Source: Candidatus Methanoperedentaceae archaeon (GTDB lineage Archaea; Halobacteriota; Methanosarcinia; Methanosarcinales; Methanoperedenaceae). From it: DNA of 5,888 nt. This document shows, piece after piece, positions 1 to 5,888 of this stretch. Both the position numbers and the translations under genes were made by a program. The DNA is taken from the NCBI GenBank assembly GCA_014859785.1, contig JACUTP010000116.1, forward strand, positions 1 through 5,888, given 5' to 3'. Under the pieces are notes generated by a model, which did no database searches, was not told the origin of the DNA, and was given only the letters and a program-made list of their open reading frames with translations. Each line of letters starts with the position of its first letter. Positions within the stretch are counted from its first letter, which is position 1.

Positions 1-6
1 AGATGA

Positions 7-19
7 TTAAATTTTTTAA
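7..19 (+). promoter_or_regulatory. Possible TATA-like element upstream of gyrB
   Basis: TTAAATTTTTTAA is the best placed AT-only block for an archaeal TATA box ahead of gyrB. With the usual 24-27 base spacing it would start transcription near position 40 and leave a leader of about 45 bases. A second AT block at 64-74 is too close to the gyrB start to drive it. The whole region 1-86 is very AT-rich, so a match like this is weak evidence. Confidence 0.2.
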
Positions 20-72
20 GGAAATTACATGAAATGAGTTTGCATTTATGTCGTTCAATTAATAATATTTAA

Positions 73-80
73 AAAGGAAA
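73..80 (+). promoter_or_regulatory. Ribosome binding site of gyrB
   Basis: AAAGGAAA contains an AAGGA-type Shine-Dalgarno core whose GG pair ends 9 bases before the ATG at 87. It is a partial match to the archaeal consensus GGAGGTGA, and it supports the chosen gyrB start. Confidence 0.5.
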
Positions 81-86
81 ATTTAT

Positions 87-1994
87 ATGGAAGACACGAA
101 CCAGGAATACGGGGCAAAGCAGATCCAGGTACTTGAAGGACTCGAAGCTGTACGCAAACGCCCGAGCATGTATATCGGAAGCACGGATTCGAGGGGGCTT
201 CACCATCTTGTATACGAGGTTGTGGATAACAGCATAGATGAAGCCCTTGCAGGCTATTGCTCGGATATTGAGGTATTTCTCAGGGCTGACAACAGCGTTA
301 AAGTCGTGGATAACGGGCGTGGCATCCCTGTCGATACGCATACGAAATACAACAAATCAGCTCTGGAAGTTGTTATGACAATCCTTCATGCAGGAGGGAA
401 GTTTGACAATAACGCCTACAAGGTATCAGGCGGTCTGCACGGTGTCGGGGTGTCGGTTGTCAATGCACTTTCCGAGTGGCTGGAAGTGGAAGTAAAACGC
501 GAAGGCAAGCTATACAAGCAGAGATACGAGCGCGGGAAACCCACAAAAGAAGTGACACTAATCGGTAATACTGTGGGGTCAGGTACCTGCATAACGTTTA
601 AGCCTGACAGTCAAATATTCGAAACCCTTGATTTCAGTATTGAAACACTCTCAGGCAGGCTGCGGGAGCTTGCATTCCTGAACAAGGGTGTAAAAATCAG
701 CATAAAAGATGAGTTCAAGGAAACCGAAACCGTGTTCCAGTACGAAGGGGGCATCGTTTCCTTTGTGGAATACCTCAACAAGAACAAGACCCCGCTGCAT
801 GACAAACCCGTATATTTCCAGAAACAAAAAGACACCACTGTTGTGGAAATCGCCATGCAGTATAATGACAGTTATGTCGAAAACATCCATACCTTTGCAA
901 ATAACATAAACACCCATGAGGGGGGGACGCATCTTGCAGGTTTTAAGGCAGCGCTCACCCGCGTATCGAACGATTATGCAAAATCAAAGTCAATATTAAA
1001 AGGTGACAGTAAATTTTCAGGTGAGGATGTCAGGGAAGGATTAACTGCAATTATCAATGTCAAGCTTACGAACCCGCAGTTTGAAGGGCAGACAAAAACG
1101 AAACTGGGTAACAGTGAGATAAAGGGTATTGTCGAAACACTTGTTTCTGACGGTTTATCCGAATACCTTGAGGAGAATCCTGCTGCTGCAAAAAATATCC
1201 TCTCAAAAGCCCTTGAAGCGGCAGAAGCCAGGAATGCAGCAAGGAAAGCGCGTGAGCTAACGAGGCGTAAAAATGCTCTTGAGATAAGCGCACTTCCGGG
1301 GAAACTGGCGGATTGCTCTGAGAAAGACCCGGCACGTAGTGAACTGTATATCGTGGAAGGCGATTCGGCAGGCGGCTCTGCTAAACAGGGGCGTGACCGG
1401 AAGTTCCAGGCAATACTGCCCCTGCGGGGTAAGATACTAAACGTTGAGAAGGCACGGCTTACGAAGATTCTCAAGAACAATGAAATCCGGGCGCTTATCA
1501 CTGCTATTGGTGCAGGCATAGGTGATGATGAGGAATTCGATATTGAAAAAGCCAGGTATCATAAAATAGTGATTATGACAGATGCCGATGTTGACGGGGC
1601 GCATATACGCACACTTCTCTTAACACTGTTCTACAGGTACATGCGCCAGCTTGTTGAGATGGGTTATGTTTATATTGCCCAGCCCCCGCTTTTCAAGGTT
1701 AAGAAGGGCAAGAATGAGTTTTATGTTTATAATGAGGGTGAACTTGAGAAGAAACTTGCAGAAATCGGGAGGGATGGTATTAGTCTCCAGCGCTACAAGG
1801 GTCTTGGTGAGATGAACCCGAAACAGCTATGGGATACCACAATGAACCCGGATACGCGCACGGTGCTGCGGGTGACGCTTGAGGATGCTATCATGGCTGA
1901 TGAGATGTTTACAATACTAATGGGCGATAAGGTTGAGCCAAGGCGCGAGTTTATCGAGAAGCATGCGAAGGATGTCAAGAACCTGGATGTGTAG
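87..1994 (+). CDS. gyrB: DNA gyrase subunit B (ATPase/TOPRIM subunit)
   Basis: This is the ATP-hydrolysing subunit of type IIA topoisomerase; with GyrA it introduces negative supercoils. The 635-residue protein has the short architecture of Gram-positive and archaeal GyrB and lacks the insertion of the 804-residue E. coli protein. The GHKL ATPase domain occupies about residues 1-220, with Glu44 and Asn48 in VDNSIDEA, Asp75 in DNGRGIP, and the lid GGLHGVG at 115-121. The transducer domain follows and carries the ATP-contacting Lys337 in QTK. The TOPRIM domain starts near 415, with Glu424 in EGDSAGGSA and the metal-binding aspartates 499, 501 and 503 in TDADVDG. The C-terminal QRYKGLGEMN motif is at 568-577. 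The ATG has an AAGGA site, and the N terminus aligns with family members without a large extension. Arg138 matches the aminocoumarin-contacting Arg136 of E. coli. It is almost certainly gyrB rather than parE, because the partner GyrA has a GyrA box. Confidence 0.97.
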   Translation: MEDTNQEYGAKQIQVLEGLEAVRKRPSMYIGSTDSRGLHHLVYEVVDNSIDEALAGYCSDIEVFLRADNSVKVVDNGRGIPVDTHTKYNKSALEVVMTILHAGGKFDNNAYKVSGGLHGVGVSVVNALSEWLEVEVKREGKLYKQRYERGKPTKEVTLIGNTVGSGTCITFKPDSQIFETLDFSIETLSGRLRELAFLNKGVKISIKDEFKETETVFQYEGGIVSFVEYLNKNKTPLHDKPVYFQKQKDTTVVEIAMQYNDSYVENIHTFANNINTHEGGTHLAGFKAALTRVSNDYAKSKSILKGDSKFSGEDVREGLTAIINVKLTNPQFEGQTKTKLGNSEIKGIVETLVSDGLSEYLEENPAAAKNILSKALEAAEARNAARKARELTRRKNALEISALPGKLADCSEKDPARSELYIVEGDSAGGSAKQGRDRKFQAILPLRGKILNVEKARLTKILKNNEIRALITAIGAGIGDDEEFDIEKARYHKIVIMTDADVDGAHIRTLLLTLFYRYMRQLVEMGYVYIAQPPLFKVKKGKNEFYVYNEGELEKKLAEIGRDGISLQRYKGLGEMNPKQLWDTTMNPDTRTVLRVTLEDAIMADEMFTILMGDKVEPRREFIEKHAKDVKNLDV

Positions 1995-2030
1995 AAATAT
2001 ATGACTAATTATATTGCATGTAAGGAAAGA

Positions 2031-2053
2031 CTATTAAAAGAGGTCTATAAAAG
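2031..2053 (+). promoter_or_regulatory. Putative promoter of the TPR gene, with two TATA-like copies
   Basis: The 99-base spacer after gyrB holds CTATTAAAAG at 2031-2040 and the near copy CTATAAAAG at 2045-2053. The second contains TATAAAAG, a good archaeal TATA box with a purine-rich stretch upstream that could act as BRE. Initiation would fall near 2073-2078, about 20 bases before the TPR start codon. This suggests the TPR gene, and perhaps gyrA and the PUA gene, can be transcribed separately from gyrB. The call rests on motif and spacing only. Confidence 0.35.
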
Positions 2054-2078
2054 TGACGAATCTGGTAGCAAATATCAG

Positions 2079-2084
2079 AAGTGA
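2079..2084 (+). promoter_or_regulatory. Ribosome binding site of the TPR gene
   Basis: AAGTGA is a partial match to GGTGA of the archaeal Shine-Dalgarno consensus and ends 9 bases before the ATG at 2094. An in-frame TGA at 2088-2090, between this site and the ATG, rules out any start further upstream. Confidence 0.4.
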
Positions 2085-2093
2085 AATTGATTT

Positions 2094-2792
2094 ATGAAAT
2101 CCTCAGCAAAAAGAAAAATCCAGGAAAAATGGAAAACAGAAGCTCTTACGCTCTTAAATTTAAAAAAATATAGCGAAGCAATAGAATATTTTGACAGGAT
2201 ATTGAAGCTTGAACCGGCAAATGCTGACGCTTTGTTCAATAAAGGACGCGCATCTCATAATCTGGATAAATTAAATGATGCCCTGGAATGTTATAATAAG
2301 GTTTTGCAGTCCAATCCCGGACACACAAAAGCATGGCGCTGGAAAGCATTTGCGCTTCGCGGTATTGAACGGTATGATGAAGCAGCGCAGTGCTTCCAAA
2401 AGGAAATTGAACTTGAACCTGGCAGTGATTACACCTGGTTTATCTGGTATAACAGGGGACAGATGCTCCACATACAGGACAGGTTTGATGAAGCGGTAAA
2501 ATGTTATGACGCTGCACTCCAATTGTATCAAGAGCATGCTGATACATGGTACTGCAAAGCGCTTGCACTGTACAGTCTTGGAAAATATGATGAAACCCTC
2601 AAATGCTGTGAAGCAGCGCTTGATATTGAGCCGGATTATTTCTATGCATGGTATGGCAAAGGGCTTGCCCTTCAACGCTTGAATAAATATGAAGAAGCAA
2701 TCAGGTGTTATGACAGGGTTATTGAAAACGACTCGTTGCATATCGATGCATGGTTGAATAGACAGGATGCAAGGCTTTGTTTTACAAAATAA
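2094..2792 (+). CDS. TPR-repeat protein of unknown function encoded between gyrB and gyrA
   Basis: The 232-residue protein consists almost entirely of tetratricopeptide repeats, a helical scaffold for protein-protein contacts. Six 34-residue units can be phased at about 10-43, 44-77, 78-111, 115-148, 149-182 and 183-216, with a final capping helix to 232. Trp at repeat position 4 (13, 81, 118, 152, 186, 220), Gly/Ala at 8, Ala at 20, Tyr/Phe at 24 and Pro at 32 fit the consensus. There is a three-residue insertion after repeat 3. Five repeats carry Cys at position 23. I see no signal peptide, membrane segment or enzymatic domain, so it is probably cytoplasmic. The start is fixed by an in-frame stop two codons upstream. 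The gene looks more AT-rich than gyrB and gyrA and may have its own promoter. Its position suggests co-expression with gyrA, but its partner cannot be read from sequence, and TPR genes are plentiful in methanogen-like archaea. Confidence 0.93.
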   Translation: MKSSAKRKIQEKWKTEALTLLNLKKYSEAIEYFDRILKLEPANADALFNKGRASHNLDKLNDALECYNKVLQSNPGHTKAWRWKAFALRGIERYDEAAQCFQKEIELEPGSDYTWFIWYNRGQMLHIQDRFDEAVKCYDAALQLYQEHADTWYCKALALYSLGKYDETLKCCEAALDIEPDYFYAWYGKGLALQRLNKYEEAIRCYDRVIENDSLHIDAWLNRQDARLCFTK

Positions 2793-2816
2793 TATTAATT
2801 AAATTGAGTTGGAATA

Positions 2817-5348
2817 ATGACAGACAATGAATCCATCGAACCTGAACAGCAGGAATTAGTCACAGAGAAAATAATTCCCATTAACATCGAAGACGAGATG
2901 AAACGTTCATACATCGATTATGCCATGAGTGTAATCGTGGGGCGCGCACTTCCCGATGTCAGGGACGGGCTGAAACCTGTCCACCGCCGCATCCTGTATG
3001 CCATGAACGAGCAGGGGATGACCTCTGACAAGCCCTACAAGAAATCAGCAAGGATAGTGGGAGACGTTCTTGGTAAATACCATCCCCACGGTGATACTGC
3101 TGTGTATGATGCCAGTGTCAGGATGGTGCAGGAATTTTCTTTAAGGTACCCGCTGATTGACGGGCAGGGAAACTTCGGCTCAATTGACGGTGACAGCGCG
3201 GCAGCCATGCGTTATACAGAAGTCAGGCTTGCAAAAATCGCTGAGGAAATACTTGGCGATATAGATAAGGAAACCGTTGATTTCGTGTCCAACTATGACG
3301 ATTCGTTAAAAGAACCCACGGTACTGCCGTGCAAACTTCCCAATTTGCTTATCAATGGTTCCACCGGTATCGCTGTCGGGATGGCAACAAACATCCCGCC
3401 CCACAACCTTGGTGAAGTAATTGACGGTGTAACCATGGTAATTGATAATCCGGATACAGGATTAAATGAACTGATGGAGGTAATAAAGGGTCCGGATTTC
3501 CCGACAGGGAGTTTCATATATGGCAGGCAGGGGATACTGGATGCTTATTCCACTGGCAGGGGTTCGATAAAAATGCGTGCCCGTGCCGATATAGAGGATA
3601 TCAAAGGTAAGGAGCAGATAATCGTATCCGAGCTTCCTTACCAGGTGAACAAGGCAAAACTGATTGAAAACATTGCAGGTCTTGTGCGTGAAAAGAAGAT
3701 TGCAGGAATAACCGACCTGCGTGATGAATCTGATAAGGATGGTATACGTATTGTTATTGAGGTATCAAGGCAGGCACAGGCAAACATCATCCTGAACCAG
3801 TTGTATTCCCACACCCAGATGGAGGATACCTTTGGTGTTATCAACCTTTCTCTTGTTGACGGGCAGCCCCGTCTTCTCACGTTAAAGGATACGATAATCC
3901 ATTATATCAACCACAGGAAAGACGTTATTATCAGGAGAAGCCAGTTCGAGCTCAGGAAAGCTGAAAAACGTCTCCATATACTAAAAGGCCTGATAATTGC
4001 CCTTGACCATATCGATGAGGTCATAAAACTGATACGGGGTTCAAAGACTCCTGATGAGGCAAGGGCAGGTCTTGTGGCAGAATTCGACCTCAGCGAAGAG
4101 CAGGCAAAAGCCATCCTTGACATGAGGTTACAGCGCCTTACAGGTCTTGAAAGGGATAAGATTGTCTCGGAGCATGACGAGCTTATTAAAACCATTAACT
4201 GGCTCAAGGAGCTTCTGGCAAGTGAAGCCAGGATACTCAACCTGGTAAAAGATGAGCTCTCAGAATTAAAGAAGCGGTTTGCAGATGTAAGGCGGACAGA
4301 GATTATCGACAGTATGGCAGAACTCAGCAGGGAGGATTTGATACCTGAGGAAGAGTCAGTAATAACAATTACAAACAGCGGGTATATCAAGCGTATTCCT
4401 GTGGATTCATACAGGGCGCAGCACCGCGGAGGTAAAGGTGTTATCGGGATGGAGACAAAAGAAGAGGATTTCGTAAGCGACCTGTTCATTGCCAATACAC
4501 ACGACTACATGTTGTTTTTCACGAATAAAGGTAAAGTTTACTGGATTAAAGTCTATGAGATACCGCCAGCCGGACGCCAGGCGCGCGGGACTGCGATAGT
4601 CAATCTACTGCAGATAGAGCAGGGTGAAAAGATCGGCGCTTATGTTCCTGTCAGCAAGTTTGATGACAGGCATTTCCTTTTCATGGTCACCAAAAAGGGT
4701 ACATCCAAAAGGACAGAACTCAGTGCATTCTCAAACCCCAGAAAAACAGGAATTATTGCCATTTCGCTTGACGAAGAGGATGAACTTGTACAGGTTAAGC
4801 TGACTGATGGAAGCAAACATGTTGTAATAGGAACAAAACACGGCAAAGCTATCAGGTTTGACGAGAACGATGTCAGGAACATGGGTCGCACGGCATCCGG
4901 TGTGAGGGGCGTCAGGCTGGTAGGGGAGGATGAAGTCATAAGCATGGCTCTTGTTGAAGACGATGCAGACCTTCTTACTGTTACAGAGAATGGCTACGGG
5001 AAACGTACGGTTTTTGATGAATACCGTTCCATGAACCGCGGCGGGCAGGGCGTGATTACCATTGATGTGAATGTGAGGAACGGGAATGTTGTTGATATCA
5101 GGACTGTCCGGAAAGATGATGAGGTCATGCTAACAACATCAAAAGGAATAATCATACGCGTTCCTGTGATGGGGATTCGTTTGCAGGGACGCAACACCCA
5201 GGGTGTCAGGATCATGAACGTTGAAAGCGGTGACAGGGTTGTTGGTGTTGCAAAGCTGGCAAAGGAAGAGAATGGGGAAATGGAAAACGATGGGCAGATG
5301 GCACTGGATGAAGTTGATGTTGAAGCACCCGATGAATCAAAGGTTTAG
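2817..5348 (+). CDS. gyrA: DNA gyrase subunit A (DNA breakage-reunion and wrapping subunit)
   Basis: This subunit cuts and rejoins the gate DNA segment and wraps DNA so that gyrase supercoils negatively. It has 843 residues (E. coli 875, B. subtilis about 821). An acidic N-terminal extension of about 11 residues precedes the conserved NIEDEM..YIDYAMSVIVGRALPDVRDG region. The winged-helix domain carries HPHGDTAVYD at 89-98 and the catalytic Arg132-Tyr133 in AMRYTE, equal to E. coli Arg121-Tyr122. The tower follows, then the coiled-coil arms and exit gate at about 373-492. The C-terminal six-bladed pinwheel spans about 512-815 and has the GyrA box QHRGGKG at 535-541, which separates gyrase from topoisomerase IV ParC. 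A second box-like RGGQG lies at 741-745. The last 28 residues are acidic. The Shine-Dalgarno signal is weak (GGAA lies only 2 bases from the ATG), but the TPR stop is just 24 bases upstream, so translation may depend on coupling. Confidence 0.97.
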   Translation: MTDNESIEPEQQELVTEKIIPINIEDEMKRSYIDYAMSVIVGRALPDVRDGLKPVHRRILYAMNEQGMTSDKPYKKSARIVGDVLGKYHPHGDTAVYDASVRMVQEFSLRYPLIDGQGNFGSIDGDSAAAMRYTEVRLAKIAEEILGDIDKETVDFVSNYDDSLKEPTVLPCKLPNLLINGSTGIAVGMATNIPPHNLGEVIDGVTMVIDNPDTGLNELMEVIKGPDFPTGSFIYGRQGILDAYSTGRGSIKMRARADIEDIKGKEQIIVSELPYQVNKAKLIENIAGLVREKKIAGITDLRDESDKDGIRIVIEVSRQAQANIILNQLYSHTQMEDTFGVINLSLVDGQPRLLTLKDTIIHYINHRKDVIIRRSQFELRKAEKRLHILKGLIIALDHIDEVIKLIRGSKTPDEARAGLVAEFDLSEEQAKAILDMRLQRLTGLERDKIVSEHDELIKTINWLKELLASEARILNLVKDELSELKKRFADVRRTEIIDSMAELSREDLIPEEESVITITNSGYIKRIPVDSYRAQHRGGKGVIGMETKEEDFVSDLFIANTHDYMLFFTNKGKVYWIKVYEIPPAGRQARGTAIVNLLQIEQGEKIGAYVPVSKFDDRHFLFMVTKKGTSKRTELSAFSNPRKTGIIAISLDEEDELVQVKLTDGSKHVVIGTKHGKAIRFDENDVRNMGRTASGVRGVRLVGEDEVISMALVEDDADLLTVTENGYGKRTVFDEYRSMNRGGQGVITIDVNVRNGNVVDIRTVRKDDEVMLTTSKGIIIRVPVMGIRLQGRNTQGVRIMNVESGDRVVGVAKLAKEENGEMENDGQMALDEVDVEAPDESKV

Positions 5349-5354
5349 GTGATC
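5339..5354 (+). promoter_or_regulatory. Stop/start junction of gyrA and the PUA gene with two Shine-Dalgarno-like sites
   Basis: CAAAGGT-type sequence (AAAGG within 5339-5343) lies 5 bases before the GTG at 5349, which directly follows the gyrA TAG at 5346-5348. The octamer AGGTGATC at 5347-5354 overlaps both codons and would pair perfectly with the typical archaeal 16S rRNA 3' end (GATCACCT). Either site could serve re-initiation. The stronger octamer sits on the start codon itself, so it could instead serve a start further downstream, such as the in-frame CTG at 5358 or GTG at 5400. Confidence 0.5.
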
Positions 5355-5858
5355 AGGCTGTCACAACACCACCTTACTCCTGAATCACACCTGAAGCGCG
5401 TGCGTACAATAGCAGATTACCAGTTCGGGAAAGGCGCAGGTGAAGTCCTGTTTCCTGATAACGTGACATTCCGGATGTCAACGACAAAACGGGTGCGCCA
5501 GATACTGCTTGACGGAAAACGCATTGCTACTGTCAGGGCGCGCGATGGTATGCTTACACTCAGTGTTTTTGGTGCAGGGAAGATTCATAGGCATGTAACC
5601 TATCCCGGGCAGAGGGTTGTTGTTAACAGCGATGCAGCCACCTTTGTGGCAAAGGGAAAGACGGCTTTTGCGCGGCATGTGGTATATGTTGACCCTGAAA
5701 TCAGGGCAGGGCAGGAGGTTCTTGTTGTTGATGAGGATGACAGGCTTCTGGCTGCCGGTAAGACGATGCTGTCTGCTGTTGAGATGAAGGCTTTTGGGAA
5801 GGGGACGGCTGTTGATGTGAGGGGCGGGATTGAGAGTGAAGATAGGGATGAGTGCTGA
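5349..5858 (+). CDS. Stand-alone PUA-domain protein resembling the C-terminal part of archaeal TGT/archaeosine synthase
   Basis: The 169-residue protein lacks a catalytic domain. Residues about 18-84 begin with VRTIADYQFGKGAGEVLFP and resemble the C2 domain that precedes PUA in archaeal tRNA-guanine transglycosylase (TgtA) and archaeosine synthase (ArcS). Residues about 88-160 are a PUA domain: GQRVVV, then DPEIRAGQEVLVVDEDDRLLAAG, then a final strand ending AVDVRGG. PUA domains bind structured RNA, so a tRNA- or rRNA-binding role is likely, but no reaction can be assigned. Similar stand-alone proteins occur in haloarchaea and methanogens as uncharacterised PUA proteins. It starts with GTG immediately after the gyrA stop, implying translational coupling. 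The start is uncertain: CTG at 5358 or GTG at 5400 are in frame, but the latter would begin exactly at the conserved block and lose 17 residues. The last eight or so residues are charged and poorly conserved in appearance. Confidence 0.88.
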   Translation: MIRLSQHHLTPESHLKRVRTIADYQFGKGAGEVLFPDNVTFRMSTTKRVRQILLDGKRIATVRARDGMLTLSVFGAGKIHRHVTYPGQRVVVNSDAATFVAKGKTAFARHVVYVDPEIRAGQEVLVVDEDDRLLAAGKTMLSAVEMKAFGKGTAVDVRGGIESEDRDEC

Positions 5859-5888
5859 CTTCTCAAGAAAGCCTACGGCAAAATTATT
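5848..5888 (+). CDS. Possible 5' end of a further gene, cut by the window edge
   Basis: An ATG at 5848 overlaps the end of the PUA gene by 11 bases in another frame and opens a frame that stays open to the window end, reading MSADFSRKPTAKL. A GTGA at 5836-5839 lies 8 bases upstream, which is good archaeal Shine-Dalgarno placement. Overlapping stop/start arrangements like this are common in operons. Only 13 full codons are visible, so the product cannot be identified and the frame may be chance. Confidence 0.3.
   Translation, partial: MSADFSRKPTAKL

Noticed and set aside
34..72. A 12-codon reading frame (MSLHLCRSINNI) ahead of gyrB, with AAGGA at 18-22, as a regulatory leader peptide
   Set aside because: It has no attenuator-like hairpin or amino-acid run, is very short, and lies in an AT-rich leader where ATG and stop codons are frequent by chance.
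974..1519. Long open frame on the minus strand inside gyrB (about 181 codons)
   Set aside because: It lies wholly opposite the conserved TOPRIM-region coding sequence, its product is Ser/Ala/Phe-rich in the way antisense frames are, and it has no recognisable domain.
2160..2720. DNA-level tandem repeats in the TPR gene as a possible non-coding repeat array
   Set aside because: The spacing is about 102 bases, equal to the 34-residue TPR unit, and the repeats are degenerate at third codon positions, so protein repeats explain them.
2271..2741. Minus-strand open frame of about 156 codons across the TPR gene, with repetitive sequence
   Set aside because: Its repetitiveness simply mirrors the TPR repeats on the other strand; it is a shadow frame.
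2795..2802. Palindrome TTAATTAA between the TPR gene and gyrA as an operator or TATA box
   Set aside because: It is a short AT-only palindrome in an AT-rich spacer; a start of transcription set by it would fall inside gyrA.
3902..4495. Long open frame on the minus strand inside gyrA (about 197 codons)
   Set aside because: It is antisense to the gyrA coiled-coil and C-terminal domain, has a Ser/Arg/Ile-rich composition, no family resemblance and no ribosome site that stands out.
2817..5348. Topoisomerase IV ParC instead of GyrA
   Set aside because: The canonical GyrA box QHRGGKG and the full six-blade C-terminal domain favour gyrase.

Overview
The window reads as a piece of an archaeal, probably methanogen or ANME-like, genome and appears to be the DNA gyrase locus. 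Two things point to a euryarchaeon. First, the last complete gene encodes a stand-alone protein resembling the C-terminal RNA-binding part (C2 plus PUA) of archaeal tRNA-guanine transglycosylase and archaeosine synthase. Second, the TPR protein has the repeat style common in Methanosarcinales and Methanoperedens-like genomes. The gyrase subunits themselves look bacterial, as they do in all gyrase-bearing Euryarchaeota, so they do not decide the lineage. Assignment below the phylum level is an inference from protein style, not proof.

All genes are on the + strand. Positions 1-86 are an AT-rich leader without a convincing gene. gyrB (87-1994) encodes the ATPase/TOPRIM subunit. A 99-base AT-rich spacer with two TATA-like elements follows. 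Next is a TPR-only protein (2094-2792), then a 24-base spacer and gyrA (2817-5348), the DNA-cleaving and DNA-wrapping subunit. The GTG start of the PUA-domain protein (5349-5858) directly abuts the gyrA stop codon. A reading frame that overlaps the end of that gene and has a well-placed ribosome binding site (5848 onward) may be the start of a further gene cut by the window edge.

GyrB and GyrA together would form an A2B2 gyrase. Every key catalytic residue I looked for is present: the GHKL ATP site, the TOPRIM Glu/Asp set, the Arg-Tyr pair that attacks DNA, and a GyrA box for wrapping. The enzyme therefore appears intact and able to supercoil DNA negatively. The two points of genomic interest are the TPR gene lying between gyrB and gyrA, and the tight coupling of a TGT-like PUA protein to gyrA. 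Neither accessory gene has a function that can be read from sequence. I see no mobile element, CRISPR array, tRNA or rRNA, and no clearly novel multi-gene system.
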